A stretch of 64,000 nt of DNA. It comes from Trema orientale. Lineage: Eukaryota > Streptophyta > Magnoliopsida > Rosales > Cannabaceae. The DNA lies in contig JXTC01000025.1 of NCBI GenBank assembly GCA_002914845.1, forward strand, positions 1,409,660 to 1,473,659, given 5' to 3'. Within the stretch, counting starts at the first letter, position 1, and the number at the start of each line of letters is the position of its first letter. This document shows positions 35,151 to 47,639 of the stretch, in pieces. The translations under genes and the position numbers were made by a program. The notes under the pieces were generated by a model. That model made no database searches, was not told the DNA's origin, and saw nothing but the letters and a program-made list of their open reading frames with translations.

Positions 35151-35483
35151 CATAAAAACGAGATCTAAAAGACATTAAGAAGACGATGAATACACCAAAA
35201 TATGGAATTTTTAGCTCATTATTATCCAGATCAGTATTATAGTCCTCCTTCAAATATCACTCACTCATTATCAACCATGAAAAAATATTCTTGAAAGAAA
35301 AACTTATTTATTTACCTTCAAGATCCTAAAAACTCTCTACCTATCATTGCCAAACTTATTTCCAACTGAGGTTTTAATAAACAGTAAAAAAGCTGTTAAG
35401 AAAGAGAAAAAGAGAGAGGTGGAGATAGAGAGAGAGAAAGGGATACGGAGAGAAACCATCAAGAAGAGAAGAAGAAGAAGAAG

Positions 35484-35485
<2 letters not shown>

Positions 35486-35519
<34 letters not shown>
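35486..35519. repeat. GA microsatellite inside the Mutator-like element
   Basis: A pure (AG)n run follows GAA repeats in the right part of the element. The reading frame across it encodes only Arg/Glu runs. Confidence 0.85.
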
Positions 35520-35895
35520 AAGAATACCTAAGCTTTTATGTTCATCATGAGATGGAAGAGTTTAATCAAGCAAGAGAGGAAAAAGTGGTTTCATATTTTT
35601 CACGAGATGGAAACCAAGTTCTGGTTTTAGAGAGAGAACTGAGAAGAAGAAGTGAGAGAAAACGAAAAAAGAAGGAAAAAAGGGGGGAAATTGTAGCAAA
35701 ATAAAATGATATCAATTTAATGCTCTCACCTACCAAGTCTTCACTTTTGGCCAAGGGTAGAGCAGGAAACCCGTTTTTTTCTCTCTCTACTTAGTCTTAG
35801 ATTTTGGTCCCAAAAAAATCAATATATGAACATAGTCCTAAAAAAGAAAAAATGACCTCAAACAGTCCTATCCATGTCCTTTTCTCCCGAATATG

Positions 35896-36827
35896 TCTCT
35901 AATTTCCACTTTTAACATTTAATCTTTTGGGCCTGCAAAGCCTTAGACCTCAATTAGCTTCCTTAATAGGGTATTTATAACAAAAATTCTTTTTATTTAG
36001 ATCAAATTGAAAAATGGCCGTTTTTAACACTTATTTAGTAAACAACGATTTTATTATTTTATTTTGATAAATAGCCCTTTTTTAGTTATTCTATTTTTTA
36101 AAAAAAATAAATCAACTTTATGCAAAATAAATCAATTTCTTACAAAATAAATCAGTATATCTTGATCTATTAAATATAAAAAAAGGAGAAATTTTCCAAT
36201 AATTTTCAAAATTCAGCTATTTTTTAATAATATTTAAAAAACAGTCATTTTGCAAACAGTGATACAAAATTCGACCATTTGGCTAAAAAAATCCCCTTTA
36301 ATATGAGTAAAATAAAGTAAAACAGGCCAAATCCAAATGGCCATTAAAAAAAAAAAAGGAAAAAAAAATTCTTTTTACACTTTGTTTTAATGAATGTCTT
36401 TTTTTTTTCCTTTTTATGGTTAAATAGTTAAGTATATGCATTTTTACAGTTAGTATATCTTATATACCAGTTTTAGTTTATATATATAGTATATTAATCT
36501 TTATATTGGGTACATCATATATTACACTTATTATATACACTGATATATCAGTTATTTTCCTACCACATTTGAAAAATAGATATTTACTTAAATGAGCCCA
36601 AAATTCGATCAGTTTGCTATAAGACCCATAATAAATGTCAATATTTTTATTTGTGCAGCAAAATGGTCGAATTTATTACTTTTTATATTGAATCTATCAG
36701 ACATTTATTAGATCGTATGTTAATAAATCAGTTTTATATAAGTGTATATCAATCCTGATAATGGGTAAAATCTATTACCGTTAAACTGATATGCATTTAT
36801 TTAGAATTTGATAAACTCAGTCATTTG

Positions 36828-36864
<37 letters not shown>

Positions 36865-38170
36865 CAAAATGACATTTTATATCATACATCATTAGATCAA
36901 ATGTCAATAAATCAATTTTATACTAATATACCATACTTTGGAATTGATAAACTTGATTATTTTGTTATAAAACCAAAAAAAAAAAAAAAAATACGGGATA
37001 TATTAAAATAAAGTGTGCAAAACGGCCATTGCACTAGGAGCCCCAGACAAAGATGATAAACGATTCTTTATTTCAGATTTTGAGATTAAAATTTATAATG
37101 ATAGGAAAAAATGAAGATAATGAATTAACTAACTGGTGAATGGAAAACTCAAAAGCTATCCAGATAGAAAGCTTTTATGTGGGTTCTTATAAAAATTATT
37201 TAACTCCTTTCATATTATTTTTATGTGTGGATATATGGGGACAAATTTGAAGTGAAAACCTTTAAGATTCAGGCAGAGAGGGTCAGCTCACTTTCCTTTA
37301 TGGTTCTACTTTAAAAGGTCAGCTTAAGATGATGACAATCTAGATTAAATTAAACTAAAGATTCAATTTGAAGAGGTCAACATTTTAATTTTTTTTCCCC
37401 CTAATCAATTATCATTGTAGTTGTCATTATAAGAAAGTTAACTAAAGCCAACCAAGGGAAGACTATTTCAAGTTTTCAACTATTTTAAGCATAACGAAAA
37501 AGAACCAGAAGTAGCTGTTTGTAGCTGTCAATTTTGGAGATTAAGCCAAAGAAAACAAAAAGGTTATGACTATATTATATATATATATATGTGTATATAT
37601 ATTGTATGTATGTATCTTGTAAAACAAAGAGATTCATAAGAGGAATAACTCGCGTGACATGTCCATGTTCACAGGAATAAATCAATAACGTTTTAAGAAA
37701 ATATTGAAAAGTTATTCTCAACGTGCATAACATAAGAAGATAGTACTTTTTGGGAATCAAATTTGAAACTTGAGGCTTTAGAATTTTTCCAAACAACGTG
37801 CATTGTAAAAGAATCTTATGACATACTTGTGGACCAAACTTAGAAAGATTGCTCTTTTCTCTTTTCTCTTTCTCTATCTTTCCTTCTTAAAGTGAAAAGT
37901 TCTGTTTCTTTACAGCTTTTAGGATATAGAAAATGGAATATTTGAGTTTAATCATAATTATTACAAGAAGCCAGAATCCAATGGAAGCCATATTCAGATT
38001 CCTCCTGTCAAATCCAACAGTCATATGGGAAATTGGAACCAGAAAGTAGCTGCAAAATGGTTTGGATTATTATCCATGAGACCAGAATGTAAAAGTTCAA
38101 AACTCTCAGAAAGAGAATCTTTTGAGAGGTAGGAACAAATGTTTTAATATCAGAGAAGACTTGAACCCAA
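35896..38170. repeat. AT-rich dispersed repeats right of the Mutator-like element
   Basis: Segment 35970-36300 is the third copy of the family at 9840 and 14270 (AATGGCCGTTTTTAACAC, CAAAATAAATCA, ATTCGACCATTTGGCTAAAA). Segment 36375-36630 is a copy of the family at 16428, 51000 and 58557. Further related pieces follow to about 37010. There is an (AT)n run at 36832-36863 and TA-rich DNA at 37574-37610. No gene is seen. Confidence 0.55.
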
Positions 38171-38453
38171 TTGGAGGAAAAGTTTCATGTACAGATTGAA
38201 GGAAGTTGCCACCATTGTGTAGGCAGGCAAAGATTAAGAACAAGATTCAAAATTGGAAAATTACAGAGACTTTTTTCATTTCCATACTAACTTAGAAGAG
38301 ACACAACCTTACTAACCCTTCTCGTGACACTTGAATAAGCTTTTAGACAGTTTCCTCTTTGTTAAACCCCAACTCATATTAAAACATACATGATTAAAAG
38401 AAGACAAAAAAGGAAACAAGTTAGAGTAATCACACTTCCTAACGATTTACATT

Positions 38454-41400
38454 CTAAGTGCACGTGGCAAACTCCGCTATAGAAACATCGGCTGGTGGAG
38501 CGATGGCCACCGGAATATCAGGCAGTGATTGTAGGGACTGAGTGTAGTTGAACTCAATCTGCAACCGCTGATGAAGAGGTGTGGATGCCATTAATCCTTT
38601 CTTCATATCTGCCTGCAATTCCCTTAGAGGAATTGCGGCCAAGAAGCTCTTAATGTACTCTTTGCAAGATTCCTTTCCCTTACAAACAACCTCTTCCTCC
38701 TTCATTGATTCCTCTGGCTTGGTTACCAGTGCCTCCCCTACCAAGCTCTCTTCCTTTGGATTAACCGGCTGGCTCTTGGCTTCCACTGCTGCTGCCATAA
38801 TCTGCTGATCACCAGTTGTTTTATCATCTGATCCTTGTGCTGCATTTGACATCTTGTGAATTACAGTGTTGGAGTCAAATTTCAAGATGTACGCCTGATT
38901 GCAGCCCTCATAGAGCCTCTCCCCCAATGTGTCAACAATGTAATATGCTTCTGGTTCCACCTTGAGAAGGAAGAAATGGTCATTCCAACTGACAATATAC
39001 ACTTGTGGTTCCCCACTGCTTAGACATTCTGATCCAGCACGACTAATCTCATCCCAAATGTTATCAAAAGACATGGCACCATGTAAAAAGTCAAATCGAC
39101 CCTCATCCATTATTCCCTCGGGATGGAAAAACCCAATAAAAGATTTCTGTGAAACTACAGAAAGGGGACGTATTTTGGCTTGAAGGACTGTTTCAAGATC
39201 AAAGTGCTTGTCAGGAAAACGCTCCTTATACGTCTCATTCTCACAGAGATTCCTCCATTCCAAAGAACCTTCTCGGATTAGACTGTCAAACTGAGACTTG
39301 ATGGGCATGAGGTCTTGGTTGTTTTGGAACCAATCAGCAATAACAGCCACTAGTGCCGTACATGCACTCTCACCTGCTGCCCGCTCACTTCGCTGGTCGA
39401 TGGAAGCAAAGAAGACCTCAGTTTGAAGCTTCATGTGTCCATCACGGCTTGTTACTTCTTTGTGCTCCCAACTGCCAATGGCAAAACTGTCATCCCCAAA
39501 TTCCGAAACTGATGATCGATTTGCTGATGAATCCTCCTCGGTCTTATGTCGCTGTAAAAATTGTTGCATTGTTCAGTTAGAGAGTTCTTTTTCTAAAGAT
39601 AAGTACTTGAATTAAGAACCTAATCAAATTGTCTTTAAGAGAACTAGAAAAAGTGCATATAATAATGAAAAGAATCGGTTGTGGATTCCCACCCCAAGAG
39701 GAAGAGATTCATCAGAGCTTAGCTGTCGACGATCAAAATCAATATCATCACCGCCTTCTTCGCCATAAGCCTTTTTCAATAATGGTTCTCCTTTGGCTTT
39801 AGGAGACCTAAAGCTAAGTTTTCTCTTCCTCCATGATAACAAGCCACGCTTTGAACTTTGGAGTAAGGGTGGCTCAGAGACTGATGTAGCTGAATCCTCA
39901 ACGTGTGAGCATCCCACATCTGATTTGCGATTGCTATAGTACACCAAATCCTCATCTTCAGTATTGATCCTTGCGTCCGAGTAAAATGATCCCCCAGCAT
40001 AATTTGCGTAGGCAAGTGTTCCATAACTGAATGACTTCCTAACCGTGGCATCCTCTTTTCCCTCGTCCGATTCACCTTCCTCAAAATCATCCAGTGAATC
40101 CGAGTCAAATGGATAGTTATACTCTCCGTCACTTTTGGCAGAGCACCTGCCATCACTACCCTCTCCCTCACGACATGCCTTTTTGGCTTTCCTGGAAGAG
40201 ACATATCCCGTAAAAATTTTAACTTTTTTAAGACCAGCCTTAAGAGCAGAGAGTTCATCTTTCTCTGTCGAAACAGCTTCTACAGATTGGGGAGGTGATG
40301 AAGCAGGAACAATTGACCTTTCTACCGGCTCTGCGGTTTCTTGTGCAATTCTCAGCTCCAATAAGCTCAGTGATAACTGCAAAATTTCGGGAATCTTCAG
40401 ATCAGAAAACGTCGAATTTCAGAGCGATAAACAAAAGGAAAGGAAGTGCCAAAAATGGCAAGCGAATGAAAAAAATTTCGCAATTTTCAGGAACAAGGAT
40501 GATATGGCAGCATAACGAAAGGCAAAAAAACATACACAAAGAGTGGGACATGGATCGGAAGAACCAGCACACGGTGTAAGGGGGATGTTCAATTCAAGCT
40601 CTTTCTGTTCAGCTGCTGAAACAAATTCAGCAAGGTTCACCAATGCTGTTCCAATAATGGGAATCTTGTTCTTTGGTCCTTGATTTAAACCCTGAATTAT
40701 CAATTATGTAAAATGCAGGTAAGCACCGATGAAATCATACCCGAAATCTTCTAAGAATCGAAAGAATCAGAAGAGTGATTTAGATGCTAAAAACAAACTT
40801 GACATGAACTAGTGGTAGACTAATCAAAATTGGTAAAAGAAACCCAAGAAGAATAATATCTCCTATGCTTCCGAAAAAAAACCCTCGTCAATTTGTGACA
40901 ACTCAAACAGTCAAGAGTCAAATAACCCAGAAAATCGAATAGCCAAAACCCAATACTCCGCCAAATCTAGTCTCTTTTCACACGCATATATCAATGAAGA
41001 AAGTTAGTTAAGTCAAAGAACAACAAACGGATCTACTCATGATGCCAATTATCCATCCTTCAAACCTAACATCCGGCTTCATTTGAAGATGAATTGACCC
41101 TTTGAGTTACTTCTTTTACAAGACAAACACCCCAAAAGGAAAAAATTTTACTCAAAACTTATTAGAAATGTTAGTTGATCTTACAAGATTTCAAACCATA
41201 ACATAAAGCCAAATACATATCACCCAAAGTCCCCTAATCAAAACCCCATACTCTAAACATAACTTGATAGAGAAATGAAAACCCACCAATATTTCACCCA
41301 AATTCTAAAGACCCAGAAAAATAAAGTTAGAGAGAGAGAGAGAGAGAGAACTGACATTGAAGACAGTAAAGGCGATCTCCCAAGGGTGAAACACATTGTC

Positions 41401-41706
41401 CTTATAGGCCGAGAAAGAGCAGTGGCTCTGAAACTCTTCATCCCAGTCAACGACACCGTTTTGAACGAGGGAAGCGTCAACTTCTCTGGTAAAGTTTCTC
41501 TTCACGGCCGGTCGCCTGAGAGAGCTCAGGGCCATCTTGGGCCCCTTCCACCGAATCTCCACGGTCAACTTCCCCAGCTCCACTCCACCCGCTGCACCCT
41601 CCCGCACCAGATCGCAACCCTCAAGCCGCCGAACAACAAGCCTCACCTCGTACTTCTTCGTCACTAGCGGCGGCCATGGACGCCACCTCATCATCTTCAC
41701 CACCAT
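38454..41706 (-). CDS. NT-C2 (EEIG1/EHBP1 N-terminal C2-like) domain protein
   Basis: Four exons on the minus strand: 41706-41356, 40691-40536, 40376-39693 and 39551-38454 (351, 156, 684 and 1098 bases, all phase 0), giving 762 aa. The start MVVKMMRWRPWPPLVTKKYE is the family's conserved opening, which decides against the upstream in-frame ATG at 41844. Residues about 10-170 form the NT-C2 domain (KYEVRLVVRRLEGCDLV, VDWDEEFQSHCSFSAYKDN, then KIPIIGTALVNLAEFVSAAE), a C2-like fold thought to bind membranes. Residues 170-395 are Ser/Glu/Asp-rich and probably disordered. The last exon holds the conserved plant domain (SERAAGESACTALVAVIADW, WNDHFFLLKVEPEAYYIVDT, GKESCKEYIKSFLAAIPLRE). It resembles Arabidopsis At3g11760 as I remember it; no firm function is known. 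Donor 1 is directly followed by a CT repeat, and donor 3 (GTGGGA) is weak. Confidence 0.94.
41331..41350. repeat. GA microsatellite next to splice donor 1 of the NT-C2 gene
   Basis: On the minus strand a (CT)n run starts a few bases after the donor GTCAGT of intron 1. Its expansion could affect splicing. Confidence 0.75.
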
Positions 41707-41881
41707 TCTCGGAGACCCAGATGAGAAAAACAGCCTCGGAGACCAAAAAAACTCGACACCCAGAAAAAATCTAGCCGAGAAAACGAAATTTTCCCGAGAA
41801 AAAGGAAAAAAACCCAAGAAAGAATTTTTACGGGAAAATTTCAAATCTTTTCTTTATTTTCCGAGAAAAGCTTGGAATAGG

Positions 41882-41886
<5 letters not shown>

Positions 41887-41913
<27 letters not shown>

Positions 41914-41993
41914 AAATGGTGGGGAAGAAGAATATGCCGTTATATGTTTTTTTTTATATGAAATAACTTGTTGAGAGAGAGAGAGAGAGAGAA
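41887..41993. repeat. Two GA microsatellites in the NT-C2 gene 5' region
   Basis: (AG)n runs at about 41888-41912 and 41974-41992 lie 180-290 bases upstream of the start codon. On the coding strand they read as CT-rich leader or promoter DNA. Confidence 0.75.
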
Positions 41994-42059
41994 GAGAAGG
42001 AAGGGCAGGGTCATAAAATAAAGAGAGAGAAAGCACTGTAGAAGAAGAAGACATGAATG

Positions 42060-43137
42060 GTTGGATGGGTATGTTTGGTTAAAGACTCACTTTGGGGTCC
42101 AATATTGAACCCTTTGGGCTTGGGTTAAGGTTTTTATTTTTATTATTATTTTTATTTTATTGGATTAACTGAGAAAAAAAAAAACCCAAAAAAATATATT
42201 GCAAAATAACCCTTATATTTTCACTCGCGTAAAATTATAACAGTATATTTAAAATTTAGTATCATGTATGTACAAATTGACGTGAATATTAAATTTGAAC
42301 TAAGGATACTTAGTTTATTTGGAAAATAGACCTGACTAAATAATTTTTTTAAGAGTATTTGAAAAATAACTTTTCAAGTAGTAATACTTCATGTCAGTGG
42401 TAACAAAGTTGGTAACCATTGACTAATCTTTAAAACGATGGTAATTTTATGATTACAGATGATTTATGACTAAAATGACTTATTTTTCAGAACACTTATG
42501 GAGAGGTTCTATAGTCCAGATTACTACTATTGATGCCAAATTTCATATTTATTTCTGTTGTCAAATACTTTGTACATAAATATAGAAATTTAAAGAGATT
42601 TTAAATGTAAAAATTTGTGATCTATTATGCAGATTATCTGTTCTTTGGGATTTTTTTTTCAGTTAACAATATATTTATCATTTTTGTATCAAAATCAAAA
42701 ATACAAATTATTTACCAGAAAAAAGAAAGTCATAGGATGATGACAATGATGATGGTGAGATATTGGACTAATGAAGGTAGAGAGTAACCGGTATTTTGGG
42801 TCTTTTTCCGCATCAGACGCCGTATGAACCTGGAGGTTGACTTTATGCCTTCTTTTGGTATAATGATATTTTTGTGACAAAATTATGAAACATTTAGCAT
42901 CCATTTTGATATCTTTTCCAGAAAGGAAAAAAAAAATTAAGATATATGGTTCGGAAAAGCTAATTCTAGTGATAGAAGTTGAAAAGTGATCTGAAATAAA
43001 GGAAAGATATATCTGATCAAAACTCATGGTGTACCCCGATTGAATTATGTGATTCATTTTCCTTTCAAAAAAAAAATTGTGATTCATTTATATTTGTTAG
43101 AAGAACACAATACGAAAAAGAAAAGATTGTTGTCATT
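42060..43137. other. Gene-free AT-rich interval
   Basis: The presumed promoter of the NT-C2 gene, then AT-rich DNA without recognised coding sequence or clear transposon ends. A 130-codon open frame (minus, 42695-43087) has no recognised similarity. Confidence 0.45.
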
Positions 43138-43142
43138 TCCGA

Positions 43143-44316
43143 TGTTGCTACATCACTATTTGTGTTTACTGATAGCAATTCTGGGTTAATGTTGCAACAT
43201 CACTACAATATTTGACCTGGTATTTTTGAACATATTTGTCCGAATTTTACAGCTGTCATATGGTTGAATATTGTTCAATTAGTTGTGTTTTAATCAGAAA
43301 TATTAATGATTAATGTTTGTTTTGTAGGAAAATTATATTCACATATTTCTTTCTTATTTCAGCTTGTTTTAATGTAGATTGATTATTTGGTAATTGCTAA
43401 TATTAATTGTTTAATATTTATAGAAATAATCAATCGTGATTTTAGTCAATCTGATTTTATTTATTAGGCTAATTCTATCTGATTGTTTTGACAGCTTATA
43501 TTTTTATAAAAACTACTTTATAGTATGAAAGTGTAAATGCTTATCTCTTGAGTTGTCATTTCCTTATTTATTTTTAACTGATTCTTATTGTGTGTGAACA
43601 CTTTTTATTTTGATTGATTTGTGTGAAAAACGAAATTTCTATTTTAGATAACAAATCAACATTTCTTCTAGAAATGTTACAAATCTGGCTGTTTAGACAG
43701 GGCCGATATTGTAATATCACTGTGCAGAATCAGTAACAATTTTAGATCAGCCTTGATTGCGAAAATCTTATCCATGACTGATCTAATTGGCTTTCAAACA
43801 GTTTTTATGATGAGTAAAATATGTCTTATAGATTGCCAAAGATTGGAAGACCTCAAGCACTATAAATAGGAGTCTAGGTTAGAGTCCTAAGTATGCCGTG
43901 TATGTTTGAGATTACCATTAGAGCAATACTTAGTTAAAATCTGTCTATACTTTGTTATTGTGAGACTAGGAGAGATTCTTAGTTGTTAGAGTACTTCGGG
44001 AGAAGTACGAGTACTTCAGAGAAGTGCAACAAATCTTCGAAAGAAGGCAAGTTCCGTGAAATCTGAAGGGAGTTTAAACAGAAGGAATCACATCAAATCG
44101 AAGGGAGCTCGCTAGACGGATTAGTGAAGGAGTACTGGCATATTGCAACATTTAAAAAAGGGAGTCTTTTAAATTTAATTGGTGTTTGTACTCACGTTAT
44201 TATTTACTAATAAGTTTATTTCTTTGGACGTGGCTCATTGGATATAGACTATCGGGAGATAGTTGAACTAAATAAAAATATTGTGTATCAAGTTTTTACT
44301 TTTCGGTGTTACAACA
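43143..44316 (+). mobile_element. Copia-like solo LTR, 1174 bp
   Basis: Starts TGTTGCTACATC and ends GGTGTTACAACA, so the ends are TG..CA inverted repeats. Flanks TCCGA (43138-43142) and TCCAT (44317-44321) are a decayed 5-bp target duplication. A TATAAATAGG promoter element sits at 43861. Text near the 3' end (TTCTTTGGACGTGGCTCATT) resembles the region before the 3' end in plant Ty1/copia LTRs. No internal domain and no second LTR is present, so it is a solo LTR formed by recombination. Confidence 0.68.
43861..43870 (+). promoter_or_regulatory. TATA box inside the solo LTR
   Basis: TATAAATAGG lies about 720 bases into the LTR, the expected place for the U3/R boundary promoter. Confidence 0.5.
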
Positions 44317-44629
44317 TCCATATTATAATTTTTCGCATATTCACTTTACATAATTAATCGGACAATTAATTATATTCGATAAGTATATAAGAAACGGTCA
44401 TAACACAATAGTTTTTTAGTTGCATATAAATTATTATGAGTAATTTATAATTTGATTTTTGTATTGAACTGGTTAGATGCTAATTTTTTATTGTTTTATT
44501 TTAATTAAATATAAGTTGGATGGTGTAAAATCAAGATTACTTTTTTTGTTTATAAAATTTTGGACATAATCTACTATGATAATTTATTTATCACTTTTGC
44601 TTTAAATTATGTTATTATCTTTTTTAAGA

Positions 44630-44812
44630 ATAATGCTATGGGGCACTAGTGGTGCTCAACACCACAATGATGTATTAGTCTGTCACTGGCTAATCATAAT
44701 TATAATTCAGGTGGGGCTCATGTAAGACTCAGTTTATTAATTAAATCATCCAGTGACGGATAGACATGTTATTGTGGTGCTAAGTACCATTGGTGCCCCA
44801 TAACAATGCTCT
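44630..44812. mobile_element. Hairpin MITE, ATGGGGCAC ends
   Basis: The left arm (AATGCTATGGGGCACTAGTG, then GTGCTCAACACCACAATGA) and the complement of the right arm (AGCATTGTTATGGGGCACCA, then GTACTTAGCACCACAATAAC) form a terminal inverted repeat of about 45 bases. The element is non-coding. It shares AATAATGCTATGG with the MITE at 9924. Confidence 0.72.
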
Positions 44813-44821
44813 ATAAAATGT

Positions 44822-46966
44822 AAGTTAAATGGTGTTCACTAATTACAGCACAACAATTAACTGGTCCATAACATGGTAGTGGGCGAGAATTAAATGACAC
44901 TTAGTGTCTTTATCATTGTTAAGAGAAATCTATATTAGTTTATAGAGAAAGAAAATAAGAGGAAAAAAAATATTTATAGCTTTTAATAAAGAGCTTGACA
45001 ATGTCAACCAAAAATAGAAACTCTTAACAAAGATTAAAGAAGCACCAGATTTTTCTTCTTCGGAGAAAGAGGCGCCATACTTCATTTTTACTTGGCAAAG
45101 CTTCTCTAAGTTCTCTTTGAATAAAGATGTAATTATATCGTCATGACTCATAATTATTCTTAAATTGTACGTTGACTATATTTTAACTGAAAATGTTGCT
45201 TGGGATTTGGTTATAATTTTTTTTGTTTTACTTATTCATACATTTTACCAAGTCATTGGAAATCCTATTAAAGGGGGGAAAACAAAAGTTAGAAGCAATA
45301 ACTGCGAGATTTATTATACATTAATTTCTTGTATTTCTGTTTGTTTCAATTTATTTCATAATTATGATTAATTTGCTTGTAAGCTTCAGTGTGTAAAAAT
45401 TATTTGGTGAAACATTTAAGCGATTTTTTACCTAATTATGTCTTGATATCTTAATTATCTAGGCATTCTTTTCTTGTAAGTAACATAAACCGAGTACAAG
45501 TTTGCTCCACCGGTTGTAACTCACTAACTTATAACAATCAGCTTAATAATACATTTTACCGTGTAGTTATTGATGTGTGTGTTCTGGTTTTAAGAAAATA
45601 CTCCGCCATTTTCTTTCTTTTTTTTTTCCCCCTTGTCAGTAACAATAATAACTTCTTTTAGAAGATTTGATTAAAACCTGGGTTTGTCAAAAACATTTAT
45701 TTTTTTAATTTTTTGCTTCAAATGAAATAAAATCATATATTCATCCTCTTCTGTTTTTTTTTTTTTTTTTCAGAACAATATTTCTAGAAACAATTTTTTT
45801 AAGGGAACTTCTAGAAACAACTTTATTTCTTAAGAAATAACTTTTGTTTGTGTTTAGCATGAATTTGTGCTTGGATGGATTTACACTATATATTTTTTAG
45901 AATTAAAACATATTATCCAAACTTAAATAAATAAATAAAAGTTATAAACTTATATTTACCTTTTGTTATGCAACCTAAACCACGGTCTTCCTCTTCCAAA
46001 ACCCTTTTTTTCATGAGAAAATAATTGGAAGCCAAATTGCCAACCAATAATTAAGTTACTTATGCAAAAGAAGTGATTATGTTAATGATCTTGCTTTAAG
46101 ATTTAGGATATTGAATAATATGCATGTATTGTTGTCTCATATCTCCACTATACAACAATATCATGCCGCTTAGGTCATGCTTTTTTTGGTCAACACAACA
46201 ATAAGTCAATGCTTAATTAAAATCCATCTCATGAGAGCAACAGGGGTGGGCCCTACTTCCCCCTCCCCACTAACCTGTAACCAATGAATCAAAAGTAAAA
46301 AAATAAAATAAATTCCAACCAAATATTTTTTTTTTGGGTAATTTTTGATTATTTCTTACATGACAAGTGAAGCTTTTTTTTTATGTATATTTTTATTTCA
46401 AAATTTTGGGTTGGTTGGAACTTTTTGACTCCATGTGAACCACAAATCCACTAAGTAGTGGGGATTTTATGGATTTTTTGCTTGAGGTAGTGGGTAGGGA
46501 TCGTAGACTTGGCTTTCCTTTTCTTTCGTGTGAACAATATACATGAAGATGTTCCACGCACATGTCATACTATTTTCCCTTCATTTCAATCAAATGGGGA
46601 CAGATTAGCTTTACAGCTTGGCTTTTGGAGATGTTATTAAGTTTTTGGGGCCTAGCTACTTCGAGGGAAAATCACTTGATCCTTCCTGCAACTTGCAAGG
46701 AATATTAACCTCATATTTCATCTTTTATACATACGTACATGTGATCATCATGATTATCTAACTCAATTTTAATACATGAGTTACATGACATAACCAAAAT
46801 GGTTTGATTAATTTTTGTTTAGATATTTTATGTGGAAGAGAAATATTGATAGTAAAATAGTTTTTTAAAAAATGAAAGGAAAGATTAGTGTTTTTGAATA
46901 GTAATAAAATTAACTACTCCTAATCTATTAAATTTAAAAATCTCTGCACCAGGCTTAAAACTTTCA
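44822..46966. other. Gene-free AT-rich interval
   Basis: Only low-complexity and AT-rich DNA is seen, with several T runs. A 73-codon open frame (minus, 44930-45151) has no recognised similarity. No transposon ends were fixed. Confidence 0.4.
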
Positions 46967-46984
46967 TAACAAATAATTGATTCT

Positions 46985-47612
46985 TTTTTTGGAAAAAGAA
47001 AAAAAGAATACAACTTCATTAATACTCAAATAAGGGTTACAATAACAAATCGAATTATATATAACTTCTCACAATGAGAATCAAGGAATTGATTTATACA
47101 CTTGAAGACTGAAAAATTTTCAGATCTCAGAACACAGGTAATTCTCGACAACGATCTTGGAGAAGAACTCCATGAACGATAAAATAAAGTTCTTCAACAG
47201 CTCGTTTTGATTCTTCTCAATCCGAATTGGCACTTCTGATTGATTCATTGAAGGAGATTCTGTCAACTCCGATCTACTATAGTAATTATCTCTCCATATC
47301 TGAATAAAAAATGATACAGATTTAGAGGACCACCACACCATTGACAAATAAAAACTAAAAACAACTCACACTACCACAAATCTAGATATAGGTGTACTAA
47401 AATTACGATAGATCTAAATCTAGGTGGATGATTATCTTCCCAAATGGAAGATTATTTGAAAATAAAACCAAAAATAGAAAAAAAATGAAAAAAAAACTCA
47501 TGCCGAAGATAGAGAAGATCCCTCTCCCCATTAAGAGAGGAACCTGCTGAAGGAGGAAGCAAGGAAGAGCTGTGGGGGAAAAGGAACGAAAATACTCCTG
47601 TGACAAGTCTTG
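46985..47612 (-). mobile_element. Retroposon copy 1, 628 bp, with 18-bp target duplication
   Basis: The flanks at 46967-46984 and 47613-47630 read TAACAAATAATTGATTCT and TAACAAATAATTGACTCT, one mismatch in 18. The left border continues into T-rich DNA, i.e. an A-rich 3' tail on the minus strand. Read on the minus strand it has a pyrimidine-rich 5' part, TAGATTTAGATCT text, an acceptor-like TTTTATTCAG, then a 3' region ending ATTAATGAAGTTG and the A-rich tail. A frame in its 3' half contains SEVPIRIEKNQNELLKNFIL, not recognised. Confidence 0.7.
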
Positions 47613-47639
47613 TAACAAATAATTGACTCTCTATTTTGC

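Larger units (their letters stand above)
32871..35886. mobile_element. Non-autonomous Mutator-like element carrying a Ulp1 protease exon
   Basis: The left end GAGAAAAGGACATGGATAGG and the complement of the right end are identical for the first 23 bases and remain alignable, with gaps, for roughly 190 bases. The flanks CCGGATATA (32862-32870) and CCGAATATG (35887-35895) match at 7 of 9 positions, a decayed 9-bp target duplication typical of Mutator. Inside are a pyrimidine-rich leader (33050-33130), an exon encoding the end of a Ulp1-type protease (33782-33914), a palindromic minisatellite, and a GA-rich right part. No transposase is visible. MULEs that carry ULP1-like genes are known from plants (Kaonashi-type), and this looks like a decayed, deleted relative. 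Confidence 0.75.

Noticed and set aside
35347..35550. 67-codon Arg/Glu-rich frame
   Set aside because: Translation of GA microsatellite inside the Mutator-like element.
44930..45151. 73-codon minus-strand frame
   Set aside because: No recognised family; the second half is a run of hydrophobic residues from AT-rich DNA.
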